From: Mesorhizobium sophorae
GTDB taxonomy: Bacteria; Pseudomonadota; Alphaproteobacteria; Rhizobiales; Rhizobiaceae
Direction of reading: 5' to 3'
Length of the DNA: 64,000 nucleotides
NCBI RefSeq assembly: GCF_002270415.1
Contig: NZ_NNRI01000012.1
Coordinates: 327,619-391,618, forward strand
The stretch's first letter is position 1; every line of letters begins with the position of its first letter. The position numbers were made by a program, and so were the translations under genes. Of this stretch, positions 50,995-58,715 are shown in pieces. The notes under the pieces were generated by a model. It searched no databases. It was not told the DNA's origin and worked only from the letters and a program-made list of their open reading frames with translations.

Positions 50995-52140
50995 TTAGAA
51001 CGAGCGCTGGAAGCGGAGGATACCGCCGACGCTGCTCTTCTTGTCGGCATGGGTCCAGTTGGAGAAGTCGGCGTCGTCGAACTTGCCTGCATTGAGGTAG
51101 TCGACTTCGGCCGTGACCGTGAAGCCGGGAACGATGTCGTAGGCGACGTTCGCGGCGACGCCGAGATTCTGCCAATCGTCATACGAGATCTGGGTGTTGA
51201 ACGAGGTCTTCTCGTTGAAGTGGTAGGTGCCACCACCCCAGACTGCCCAGGTGCCGCCCCACGTCTTGTACATGCCGCGACCGTGAGCCGGGAAAGCCAA
51301 GGTATCGTCGGTGAGGTTGTCGTCCGTGCCGAAACCGGCCATGATCCACAGCGTCAGAGCGTCAGTCGCTTTCACGTCCAAGCGGACCTTGCCGGACACT
51401 TCTTCGTAGTTGCTGTCATAAGCGATGACGCCGGTGATGGCGCCCCAGCCCTGCGTCCACTTCACGCCGCCGACGACATGCGGAACATAGCTGTCGATCG
51501 TGTAGGCGCCATAGCCTTCTTCGAGCGAGACCACGGCCGAGAAGCCGTTGCCAGCATCGAAATAGTACTGGATGACGTTGGTGTCGAAGCCGCCGTAAGG
51601 AACCAGCGTATCCTGGATGACTTCGCCGGCGTAGCCGATGAATGTGTCGTAGGCCGATTCGTCCTTACCGACGCGGAGACCACCGAGCTGGATCCAGGCG
51701 AAGTTCAGCGAGGCGCCCGAGTTGCCGGCCTCGTTGATGTAAGGGCTTGTGTCGGCATTGGCGTTGTTGAAGTTGAAGCGGGTCTCGGTGTAGGTCTTCA
51801 AGGTGCCCAGTTCGGTTTCCTGGCCGGTCCAGGTCTTGAACGTGAAGCGGGCCCGCTTACGCCAAGTATCGTTGCTCTCACCGACGTCCTGATGATCTGC
51901 GCTTCTCGCGCCATCGAACGAGCCGACGTCGCCGCCGCTGATGTCGTAACGGACATAGCCGCCGATGCGCAGGCAGGTTTCCGTGCCGGGGATGTAGAAG
52001 TAGCCAGCGCCGTAGACGTCGCAGATCTTGACGTATTCAGCGGGCTCCGGCTCGGCGACGACGACGGCGTCGGCGGCGCGCGCACCGGAAACTGCGAGCA
52101 GAGCCGCAGCGGAGCCGAGGAGAAGGCTCTTAATGTTCAT
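50995..52140 (-). CDS. Outer-membrane porin, copy 2 (Omp2b/RopA family)
   Basis: A 381-residue porin. The signal peptide (MNIKSLLLGSAAALLAVSGA) and first roughly 70 mature residues are nearly identical to copies 1 and 3, and so is the last third. Loops around residues 70-130, 190-215 and 245-270 are private to each copy. The final SF residue pair is conserved. The ATG at 52140 is behind a conserved Shine-Dalgarno hairpin; an upstream in-frame start at 52158 would cut into it. It diverges from copy 3 across a tRNA-Ser gene. Confidence 0.95.
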   Translation of the reverse strand: MNIKSLLLGSAAALLAVSGARAADAVVVAEPEPAEYVKICDVYGAGYFYIPGTETCLRIGGYVRYDISGGDVGSFDGARSADHQDVGESNDTWRKRARFTFKTWTGQETELGTLKTYTETRFNFNNANADTSPYINEAGNSGASLNFAWIQLGGLRVGKDESAYDTFIGYAGEVIQDTLVPYGGFDTNVIQYYFDAGNGFSAVVSLEEGYGAYTIDSYVPHVVGGVKWTQGWGAITGVIAYDSNYEEVSGKVRLDVKATDALTLWIMAGFGTDDNLTDDTLAFPAHGRGMYKTWGGTWAVWGGGTYHFNEKTSFNTQISYDDWQNLGVAANVAYDIVPGFTVTAEVDYLNAGKFDDADFSNWTHADKKSSVGGILRFQRSF

Positions 52141-52144
52141 TTTC

Positions 52145-52157
52145 TGACCTCCAGTCA
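52145..52157 (-). promoter_or_regulatory. Hairpin presenting the porin-2 Shine-Dalgarno in its loop
   Basis: Minus-strand arms TGAC and GTCA enclose TGGAG, the ribosome-binding core, 4 bases before the ATG. Confidence 0.55.
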
Positions 52158-52336
52158 AAAGTTAAAAAACGGGTCTGGGTATTCTTTGCTGAAGGACAGC
52201 GTTCCCTGCCCCATCCCCACTACCGAAAAAGATGCGCACCGCGCCGCTCCTTCGAATTCGACATTACCCATGAGGCGGCGGCGTTCAACCCCGATCGTAC
52301 CGGCGAAAGGGCTGTTCGGCTGCTATCCCCTGGCGT

Positions 52337-52353
52337 TGTTGCACAAATGACAC
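52337..52353 (-). promoter_or_regulatory. Conserved porin upstream element (copy 2)
   Basis: Minus-strand GTGTCATTTGTGCAACA, differing from the porin-1 copy in one base and found at the same distance (about 200 bases) from the start codon. Porin 3 lacks it. Confidence 0.6.
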
Positions 52354-52591
52354 GATTTGGCCTCACTCAGAAAGCTCTCGTTAACCATTGGGGCCGCGGC
52401 AACCGCTTATTTTCAGCCGAATCCGGCGATCGGCCGACGGAATCATGGCAAGGCCCCGAGTCGCCAGCCAGGAAACTGCCGCAGAACCGCCGCATCCATG
52501 GAAAGCCGCAGCTCGGTACGTTCTTATTTTTCCATATAATGACGCGGGCTTGTTGATTGTGCCGGCGCTTTTCTTTATCCAGCGGCGCAAC

Positions 52592-52682
52592 GGAGAGGTG
52601 GCCGAGTGGTCGAAGGCGCTCCCCTGCTAAGGGAGTAGAGGTCAAAAGCTTCTCGTGGGTTCGAATCCCATCCTCTCCGCCA
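52592..52682 (+). tRNA. tRNA-Ser(GCT)
   Basis: A complete class II tRNA: acceptor stem GGAGAGG/CCTCTCC, D-arm GCCGAGTGGTCGAAGGC, anticodon stem CTCCC/GGGAG with loop CTGCTAA (anticodon GCT, reading AGC and AGU), a long variable arm, and T-loop GGTTCGAATCCC. The 3' CCA is encoded in the DNA at 52680-52682. It lies between divergent porin genes 2 and 3. Confidence 0.97.
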
Positions 52683-52814
52683 TCTCTGTCTGCCTCGAAG
52701 GCGGCCCATCAAAAATCATCCCATTAAATCAGATAGATAGGCAGGCAATCCGTTGCCGTCGGAACGCAACTCCGTGCCAAGAATGCACTGAAGGCAACGC
52801 TGTTTTGTTCGATT

Positions 52815-52829
52815 CTGACTGGAGGTCAG
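52815..52829 (+). promoter_or_regulatory. Hairpin presenting the porin-3 Shine-Dalgarno in its loop
   Basis: Arms CTGAC and GTCAG (five pairs) enclose TGGAG, three bases before the ATG. Confidence 0.6.
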
Positions 52830-52832
52830 AAA

Positions 52833-54008
52833 ATGAACATCAAGAGCCTTCTCCTCGGCTCCGCTGCGGCTCTGCTCGCAGTTTCCGGTGCGCGCGCCGC
52901 CGACGCCGTTGTCGTCGCCGAGCCGGAACCCGCTGAATACGTCAAGATCTGCGACGTCTACGGCGCTGGCTACTTCTACATCCCCGGCACCGAAACCTGC
53001 CTGCGCATCGGCGGCTATGTCCGTTACGACATCGGCGGCGGCGACGTCGGCTCGTTCGATGGCGCGCGTGCCGAAAACCAGCTTGGCGATCCCAAGCTGC
53101 AGGACACGTGGGCAAAGAACACCCGCTTCACGCTGAAGACCTGGACCGGCCAGGAAACCGAGCTGGGCACGTTGAAGACCTACACCGAAACCCGCATCCA
53201 ATTCGGCAACTCCAACGGTTATGGCGACGCATACGGCAATGATGCCCACAACAAGGGCATCACGCTGAACTTCGCCTGGATCCAGCTCGGTGGTCTCCGC
53301 GTCGGCAAGGACGAATCGGCCTTCAATACGTTCATCGGCTACGCCGGCGAAGTCATCCAGGATACGATCGTCCCCTATGGCGGCTTCGACACCAACGTCG
53401 TCCAGTACTATTTCGACGGGGGCAACGGCTTCTCGGCCGTCGTCTCACTCGAAGAAGGCTCCAGTGATGCTGGCGCTGCCACCTTCGACGGGGCCGGCAA
53501 CTTTCTCTTCAACGCGAATTCCGGCAACGACACCATCGACAGCTACGTTCCGGACGTCGTCGGCGGCGTGAAGTACACGCAGGGCTGGGGTGCCATCACC
53601 GGCGTGGCATCCTACGACAGCACCTGGGAAGAGTGGACCGGCAAGGTTCGCCTGGACGTGAAAGCGTCTGACGCCCTGACGCTGTGGATCATGGGCGGCT
53701 ATGGTTCGGACGATCACATCGACCGCAACTTCTACAAGCAGTGGGGCGGCAACTGGGCAGTGTGGGGCGGCGGCACCTACAAGTTCAACGAGAAGACCTC
53801 GTTCAACCTCCAGGCGTCGGCTGATGACGACAAGAACGTCGGCGTCGCGGCCAACGTTGCCTACGACATCGTCCCCGGCTTCACGGTCACGGGCGAAGTC
53901 GACTACAACCACGATGGCAAGTTTGGCGATGCCGACGATCGCAACTGGGTCAACGCCGACAAGAAGAACAGCGTCGGCGGTATCCTCCGCTTCCAGCGCT
54001 CGTTCTAA
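52833..54008 (+). CDS. Outer-membrane porin, copy 3 (Omp2b/RopA family)
   Basis: A 391-residue porin with the same signal peptide and conserved N- and C-termini as copies 1 and 2. It has the longest private loop, around residues 215-235 (SSDAGAATFDGAGNFLFNAN), and a diverged last loop (SADDDKNVGV, NHDGKFGDADD). The upstream region is only 150 bases and lacks the conserved porin upstream element, so it may rely on a separate promoter or read-through from tRNA-Ser. It has a strong terminator. Confidence 0.95.
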   Translation: MNIKSLLLGSAAALLAVSGARAADAVVVAEPEPAEYVKICDVYGAGYFYIPGTETCLRIGGYVRYDIGGGDVGSFDGARAENQLGDPKLQDTWAKNTRFTLKTWTGQETELGTLKTYTETRIQFGNSNGYGDAYGNDAHNKGITLNFAWIQLGGLRVGKDESAFNTFIGYAGEVIQDTIVPYGGFDTNVVQYYFDGGNGFSAVVSLEEGSSDAGAATFDGAGNFLFNANSGNDTIDSYVPDVVGGVKYTQGWGAITGVASYDSTWEEWTGKVRLDVKASDALTLWIMGGYGSDDHIDRNFYKQWGGNWAVWGGGTYKFNEKTSFNLQASADDDKNVGVAANVAYDIVPGFTVTGEVDYNHDGKFGDADDRNWVNADKKNSVGGILRFQRSF

Positions 54009-54031
54009 CAGGTTTCGGCTTGTCGAAATCG

Positions 54032-54061
54032 AAAACCCGGCGGGCAACCGCCGGGTTTTTT
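54032..54061 (+). terminator. Rho-independent terminator of porin 3
   Basis: Perfect 12-base arms AAAACCCGGCGG and CCGCCGGGTTTT with a GCAA loop, extended by two more T. It lies 24 bases after the porin-3 stop. Confidence 0.93.
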
Positions 54062-54197
54062 CAGGACTTTGCGCGACCATTGCATGCGGTGCTGCAGTTC
54101 GCGGTCCTAACTTTGGTTCGGCCTCGAGAGCGCAGGTCGCAGATGCATCGCGCGCTTCGGTACCCACAAAGCTCGTTCGCAAGTTTCGGAATTGGGA

Positions 54198-55865
54198 CTA
54201 TTTGTCCGCCAGGTCGCCCAACGCATCAATCAGCGGCTGAATTTCATTCTCATAATTCTTCCAGCGTTTGACGGACGACCTGTAAATCGGTTGACGGACC
54301 TGCCAGCGGCTTGGCGTGTTGACCGAACCATCCCTGTCGAAAAAGCGCAGGCAGGCGTCGTCCCAAGGCAACCCAAGATAATCTATAAGCCGACGAGACT
54401 GTGCTTCCTGATCCTCGACCAACGTTTCGTACTGATTCTCGAAGATCAGGCCCGGGAAAACCTCATTCCAATGCCGCATGAGGCGGTCATATTCGCGATA
54501 GTACAGGCCGAGTGCCTTCAGGTCGGCGTTGTAACTGTGCCCCTCGCCGAATCTCTGGACAAAACAAGAGACGCAATTGTCGATGGCGTCACGACGGCAA
54601 TGAATGATGCGCGCGTTGGGAAAGAGAACGGCGATAAGACCGATCAGTTCGAAATTATGAGGCATCTTATCCACGATCCGAAGCGCGGAAGGTGCCCGCT
54701 CCCTCAGATAGGTCAGATGCTCTTCGGCCAACGTTCTGGACAGGTCTTTTGTGATCGACGCGATCACCTGCTCTAAACGTCCGGCCGATGACTTTTTGAG
54801 GTCGATCGCATTCGCGACTCTTCTGAGTTTGCTCAGTTCCCCTGCGCCATGGACATCGAGATGACTGGCGCAAATCTGTTCCGTAAGCGTCGTTCCCGAG
54901 CGAGGCATGCCGACCACGAAAACAGGAACGTCCGAAGGACTTCCGTAACCGGACCTGGCAGCCAGCATCTCAGGCGTGAAGGTCTCGATCAAAGAGTCCG
55001 TCCAGCGACGGTATTGGTCGATGTCGAAGATGCGGCCTGAAGCCTGCTTGGCCTTGTTGAAATGGTCGAATGCATCCTTATAGCGCTTGAGGTCGTTCAG
55101 CACCTTGCCGGCGGCCAGATGGAGCTTCTCTAAACCGTCCGGATCAAGCTTGGCATTGCCGAGTTCACGAATGATGGATTGGAGTTCCTTTGGCTCTTCG
55201 GTGAACTTTCGCGTCTGCACAAGATCGTTGTAGGCAGTCGGCACTGCGATGCCACGTTCGATTGTTTCCTTAAGATAGACGGCGGCCTCGTCCATGCGCC
55301 CCAGGCTGCTGAGCGCGCGAGCCAGTCCTGTCCGCACCTTGGGATGATCGCGGTTGGTCTTCAGCGCCTTTTCATAGAGCGGCAGAGCCATCTCGGGCTT
55401 ATCAAACTGGATATAGGCATCCCCCAATGCGCAAAGTGCTTCGACGAGGTTCGGCTGCAACTCCAAGGCATACTGCATATGTTCGATTGCTGGTGAAAAC
55501 TCACTGACCTTCACGTAGCCCGAGGCCAGGCCAAGGTGGTAGTAGGGGTTCTTTGGCTCCTCGTTGAGTGCGCGTGCGAAATACCGCAAGGCCGCCTCAT
55601 CGTCGTAGCCTATGCACACGGTCCCCAAAATATACAGGGCGAGTGGATGATTGGGCGTGCGCGCCAGCACCCGAAGGCACAGGTCCTGAGCTTCGTTAAG
55701 CCGCTTGGCCTGCTGAAACTGGTACGCCTGCTCCAGCAGCGCGTCGTCTGCTTGTATACGCGAAAGCGGATTTCCTTGCGGCAGATTTTGCTGCGGGAAC
55801 TTGGGTTTCGGCCCGGTTTGGACCTTCAGGTGCTTGGACCAGGCTGGCGGCAGACGATTGTTCAT
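54198..55865 (-). CDS. TPR-repeat sulfotransferase
   Basis: A 555-residue protein. The first half holds about six TPR repeats (repeating YxLGLAxxY, ALxxLGDAYIQ, VRTGLARALSSLG helices). The second half is a sulfotransferase domain: the PAPS 5'-phosphosulfate loop VVGMPRSGTTLTEQI (about residue 315-330) and the 3'-phosphate motif IIHCRRDAIDNCVSCF are intact. It would transfer sulfate from PAPS to a hydroxyl or amine, perhaps on a glycan. Base use looks less GC-rich than neighbours, suggesting transfer. It converges on porin 3 and diverges from the aminotransferase. Confidence 0.9.
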   Translation of the reverse strand: MNNRLPPAWSKHLKVQTGPKPKFPQQNLPQGNPLSRIQADDALLEQAYQFQQAKRLNEAQDLCLRVLARTPNHPLALYILGTVCIGYDDEAALRYFARALNEEPKNPYYHLGLASGYVKVSEFSPAIEHMQYALELQPNLVEALCALGDAYIQFDKPEMALPLYEKALKTNRDHPKVRTGLARALSSLGRMDEAAVYLKETIERGIAVPTAYNDLVQTRKFTEEPKELQSIIRELGNAKLDPDGLEKLHLAAGKVLNDLKRYKDAFDHFNKAKQASGRIFDIDQYRRWTDSLIETFTPEMLAARSGYGSPSDVPVFVVGMPRSGTTLTEQICASHLDVHGAGELSKLRRVANAIDLKKSSAGRLEQVIASITKDLSRTLAEEHLTYLRERAPSALRIVDKMPHNFELIGLIAVLFPNARIIHCRRDAIDNCVSCFVQRFGEGHSYNADLKALGLYYREYDRLMRHWNEVFPGLIFENQYETLVEDQEAQSRRLIDYLGLPWDDACLRFFDRDGSVNTPSRWQVRQPIYRSSVKRWKNYENEIQPLIDALGDLADK

Positions 55866-55984
55866 TGCGCCTCGCTAGCAAAAAGGGACGAAGGAATCCA
55901 GCATTACGGTTGCAGGCCGCGGGCAACTTGCACCGACCAAGCGGGCAGGCTAGCAAGAAGACCCGTTTCAAGCGAGCTTCCTCC

Positions 55985-57097
55985 ATGCGCCCACACCCTC
56001 CCCTAACTCCGCTCGTCGCAGCGCTTCCCTCGACGGTGCCTTTTGTTGGTCCCGAGGCGCAGGAGCGCGAGCGTGGCCGCGCCTTTCGCGCCCGCATCGG
56101 CGCCAATGAGAGCAGTTTTGGTCCTTCGCCGCGCGTCATCGAGCGCATGGCCGGAATTGCCCGTGACATGTGGATGTATTGCGATCCCGACAATCACGAC
56201 CTGAAAGTGGCGGCCGCCGCGCATCACGGCGTCAAGGTCGAAAACGTCGTGGTCGGCGAAGGCATAGATGGCCTGCTCAGCCTGGTGGCACGCATGTATG
56301 TGGCGCCCGGCGATGCCGTGGTCACCTCGCTCGGCGCCTATCCGACCTTCAACTTCCATGTCGCCGGTGTCGGCGGACGGCTGGTCACCGTCCCCTATGA
56401 GAACGACAGGGAAAGCCTGGACGGCCTGCTCGCGGCTGTGCGCAAGGACAAGGCACCGCTGGTCTACCTGTCCAATCCGGACAACCCGATGGGCAGCTGG
56501 TGGGAGGCGGGCGAGATCATCCGCTTCATCGAGGCGCTGCCGGAAGCCACCATGCTGGTGCTCGACGAGGCCTATGGCGAACTCGGACCAGCCTCGGCAC
56601 TGCCGCCGATCGATATCTCGCGGCCGAACATCATCCGCATGCGCACCTTCTCGAAGGCCTACGGGCTCGCCGGCATACGCTGCGGCTATGCCGTGGCCGA
56701 GGCCCAGGTGATCCGCGATTTCGAGAAGATCCGCAACCATTACGGCGTCAGCCGCATGGCGCAGATCGCCGGCGTCGAGGCACTTGCCGATCAGGACTAT
56801 CTGCGGAACGTGGTGGCGCGGGTCACGGCCGGCCGCCAACGCATCGCCGGCATAGCCGAACAGAACGGGCTGAAGCCGCTGGCCTCGGCAACCAATTTCG
56901 TCACCATCGACTGTGGTGGCGACGGCGCCTTCGCGCTGAAAGTGCTGCAGGGCCTGCTGTCACGCGACGTCTTCATCCGCAAGCCGATGGTACCAATGCT
57001 CGACCGCTGCATCCGCGTCAGCGTCGGCCTGGAACACGAACTGGACATTTTCGCCGACGAACTGCCCGGCGCGCTGGCGGCGGCACGAGGGAATTAG
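55985..57097 (+). CDS. HisC-like PLP-dependent aminotransferase
   Basis: A 370-residue fold-type I aminotransferase of the HisC group. The PLP lysine is in RTFSKAYGLAGIRCGY, with IGANESSFGPSP at the substrate end and VYLSNPDNPMG and LDEAYGEL around the cofactor. A histidinol-phosphate aminotransferase role is possible, but such stand-alone homologues often have other substrates. The ATG at 55985 begins the homologous region; a TTG frame opening at 55865 only adds low-similarity sequence. Confidence 0.87.
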   Translation: MRPHPPLTPLVAALPSTVPFVGPEAQERERGRAFRARIGANESSFGPSPRVIERMAGIARDMWMYCDPDNHDLKVAAAAHHGVKVENVVVGEGIDGLLSLVARMYVAPGDAVVTSLGAYPTFNFHVAGVGGRLVTVPYENDRESLDGLLAAVRKDKAPLVYLSNPDNPMGSWWEAGEIIRFIEALPEATMLVLDEAYGELGPASALPPIDISRPNIIRMRTFSKAYGLAGIRCGYAVAEAQVIRDFEKIRNHYGVSRMAQIAGVEALADQDYLRNVVARVTAGRQRIAGIAEQNGLKPLASATNFVTIDCGGDGAFALKVLQGLLSRDVFIRKPMVPMLDRCIRVSVGLEHELDIFADELPGALAAARGN

Positions 57098-57102
57098 AGC
57101 TG

Positions 57103-57188
57103 TTCCATCCCGATGGAATCGGCATAGGCGCCGTTTTTCTTTGAGCATGAGCTTTACCGAAACCGGCACGCACTTTTCGGGATCATGC
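57103..57188. repeat. Composite hairpin repeat after the aminotransferase
   Basis: A hairpin with arms TTCCATC and GATGGAA (57103-57118) is followed by the dispersed element with outer arms GCATGA/TCATGC, inner CCGAAA/TTTCGG (57145-57188). They lie between convergent genes and could terminate both. Confidence 0.8.
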
Positions 57189-57204
57189 AAGGCCGGGTCG
57201 CGCT

Positions 57205-58200
57205 TTACAAATCCAGCTCCCAGGTCTGGCCGGTCAAGTCCTTGCCAAAGCTGTGGTGGCGCTCCTCCGAGACCAGCCTGAAACCGGCGCGCTCATAGAT
57301 CGCGCGCGCCGCGACGAGGATGTCGTTGGTCCACAGCACCAATCGCTTGTAGCCGCATGCGCGGGCCTGGCTCACGCAATCCGCGACCAGGCGCTTGCCG
57401 ATGCCCAGGCCGCGTGCCGCCGCCTCGACGTGCAGCATCCTCAGCTTGGCCACCTCGTCGTCCAGATGAACCAGGAACACAGCGCCAACCGGCTCCCCGC
57501 TGCCGCGTTCGGCAATCCAGCAGAAATCGCGGCCGGGCACGAAATTGCGAATGAAGTCGGCGCCGATTTCGGCAAGCATGGCTTCGAACTCGATGCTCCA
57601 GCCATATTCATCGGCGTAGAGCTGGGCCTGCCGCTGCACGACCCAGCCGACGTCGCCGACGCGGTGCGGCCGCAAAGTCACCGCACCGTTTTCGCTGGCG
57701 GGATCACCCAGCAATTCCCCGGCCTTGCGCAAGGCGCCGCCCAGTTCGTGCAGCCTGTCGTCGGGGATGCTTTCGATCAGCCGCGCCGTGTCCCGATCAG
57801 CCGCCGCCTGAAGCCTCGCAAGAGCGGCCTCGCCCCTGGACGTCAGCGAGAGAACCCTTCGGCGCCGGTCGGCGGGATCCGTCCGGGCCTCGGTCAGCCC
57901 CTCGCCGGCAAACTTGCGCAAGATCCGCGTCAGATAAGCGGCATCGACACGCAACTGGCTGGCGATTTCGGAGGCCGCCGGGCCGTTCTCCAGCCGAAAT
58001 GCTCCGGCCAGGAAACCGCGTTCGCCGGCGATCTCGGCCGAAGCCGGGCGGCTGTGGTGGCCGAGTTCGAACAGCACCCGCGCCTCGGTCAAGGTGAACG
58101 CGCTCTGGGTCAAGGTCTCGTCGAGAAGGCCGACGGTGCGGGTGTAGAACCGGTTGAAGTGGCGGATCTGCGCCACCAATGCGTTGCGTTCATCCAACAT
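57205..58200 (-). CDS. MarR-GNAT fusion protein
   Basis: A 331-residue protein with an N-terminal MarR winged-helix domain (about 1-150, TLTEARVLFEL and RVDAAYLTRILRKFAGEGL) and a C-terminal GNAT acetyltransferase (about 165-320, with the acetyl-CoA loop AARGLGIGKRLV). Known MarR-GNAT fusions regulate divergent or own genes and acetylate small amines. Two ATG starts compete: 58200 and 58230. The shorter is preferred because the candidate promoter would start transcription near 58220. Confidence 0.87.
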   Translation of the reverse strand: MLDERNALVAQIRHFNRFYTRTVGLLDETLTQSAFTLTEARVLFELGHHSRPASAEIAGERGFLAGAFRLENGPAASEIASQLRVDAAYLTRILRKFAGEGLTEARTDPADRRRRVLSLTSRGEAALARLQAAADRDTARLIESIPDDRLHELGGALRKAGELLGDPASENGAVTLRPHRVGDVGWVVQRQAQLYADEYGWSIEFEAMLAEIGADFIRNFVPGRDFCWIAERGSGEPVGAVFLVHLDDEVAKLRMLHVEAAARGLGIGKRLVADCVSQARACGYKRLVLWTNDILVAARAIYERAGFRLVSEERHHSFGKDLTGQTWELDL

Positions 58201-58227
58201 CTGCGTCCAACCCCGATATGGCAGCTC

Positions 58228-58260
58228 CATTTTCCCAAATTAATGGACTGAGTCAACTAA
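58228..58260 (-). promoter_or_regulatory. Promoter/MarR operator of the MarR-GNAT gene
   Basis: On the minus strand a -35 TTGACT (58256-58251) and weak -10 AAAATG (58233-58228) are 17 bases apart. The -35 lies inside an imperfect palindrome (58240-58260) whose arms TTAGTTGAC and GTCCATTAA match at 7 of 9 positions. Autorepression is inferred. Confidence 0.5.
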
Positions 58261-58357
58261 ATTTCAAAAACCGAAGCGCCCAACGTCGTGCGCGCAATTC
58301 AGGTTGCATTCCCTACGCCATGCGCCAGATTCCACGGAGACAGGCTAGGAGAAATTC

Positions 58358-58642
58358 ATGGCTGGTCATCGCAGGGAAATACGGGCGCGCGTCTACGGCA
58401 ATGTGCAAGGCGTCGGCTTCAGGATCTGGGTTCGGGGCGAGGCCACGAGCCTTGGCCTCGCGGGCTGGGTTCGCAATGAAGCGGACGGATCAGTAACGAC
58501 CCAGATTGCAGGCCTCGGTGAAGCAGTCTCGACAATGATCGGGCGACTGTGGAAGGGGCCGTCCGAGGCGTCGGTTTCCAGGGTCGACGTCGAGGAGTTG
58601 GCAGCCGGAAACGCTTCTGTTGGGTTCCGGATTGTCGCATGA
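58358..58642 (+). CDS. acyP: Acylphosphatase
   Basis: A 94-residue cytosolic acylphosphatase hydrolysing acyl phosphates such as acetyl phosphate and carbamoyl phosphate. The signature VYGNVQGVGFRIWV carries the catalytic Arg22, and Asn40 is in GWVRNEADGS. The ATG has AGGAG upstream. A stand-alone gene between the MarR-GNAT and TetR genes. Confidence 0.95.
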   Translation: MAGHRREIRARVYGNVQGVGFRIWVRGEATSLGLAGWVRNEADGSVTTQIAGLGEAVSTMIGRLWKGPSEASVSRVDVEELAAGNASVGFRIVA

Positions 58643-58665
58643 CAATGGATTCGGTTAGAGCACCC

Positions 58666-58694
58666 TTGAATTAATTGAACGTTCGTTTTATTAT
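58666..58694 (+). promoter_or_regulatory. Promoter and TetR operator of the leucine-degradation operon
   Basis: -35 TTGAAT (58666-58671) and -10 TATTAT (58689-58694) are separated by exactly 17 bases. An exact GAACGTTC palindrome (58677-58684) sits in the spacer, so a TetR dimer bound there would block polymerase. The TetR ATG is at 58716. Confidence 0.65.
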
Positions 58695-58715
58695 TGTCCC
58701 GCAAAAGGGGCTGAC

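Larger units (their letters stand above)
52141..52591. other. 451-base gap between porin 2 and tRNA-Ser
   Basis: Contains the porin-2 leader and upstream element and, toward 52500-52590, an AT-rich stretch that is the likely tRNA promoter. No gene is supported. Confidence 0.5.

Noticed and set aside
52592..52682. tRNA-Ser as the integration site of the integrase element
   Set aside because: I found no second copy of the tRNA 3' end within the window, and a porin gene lies between the integrase and the tRNA. The association remains unproven.
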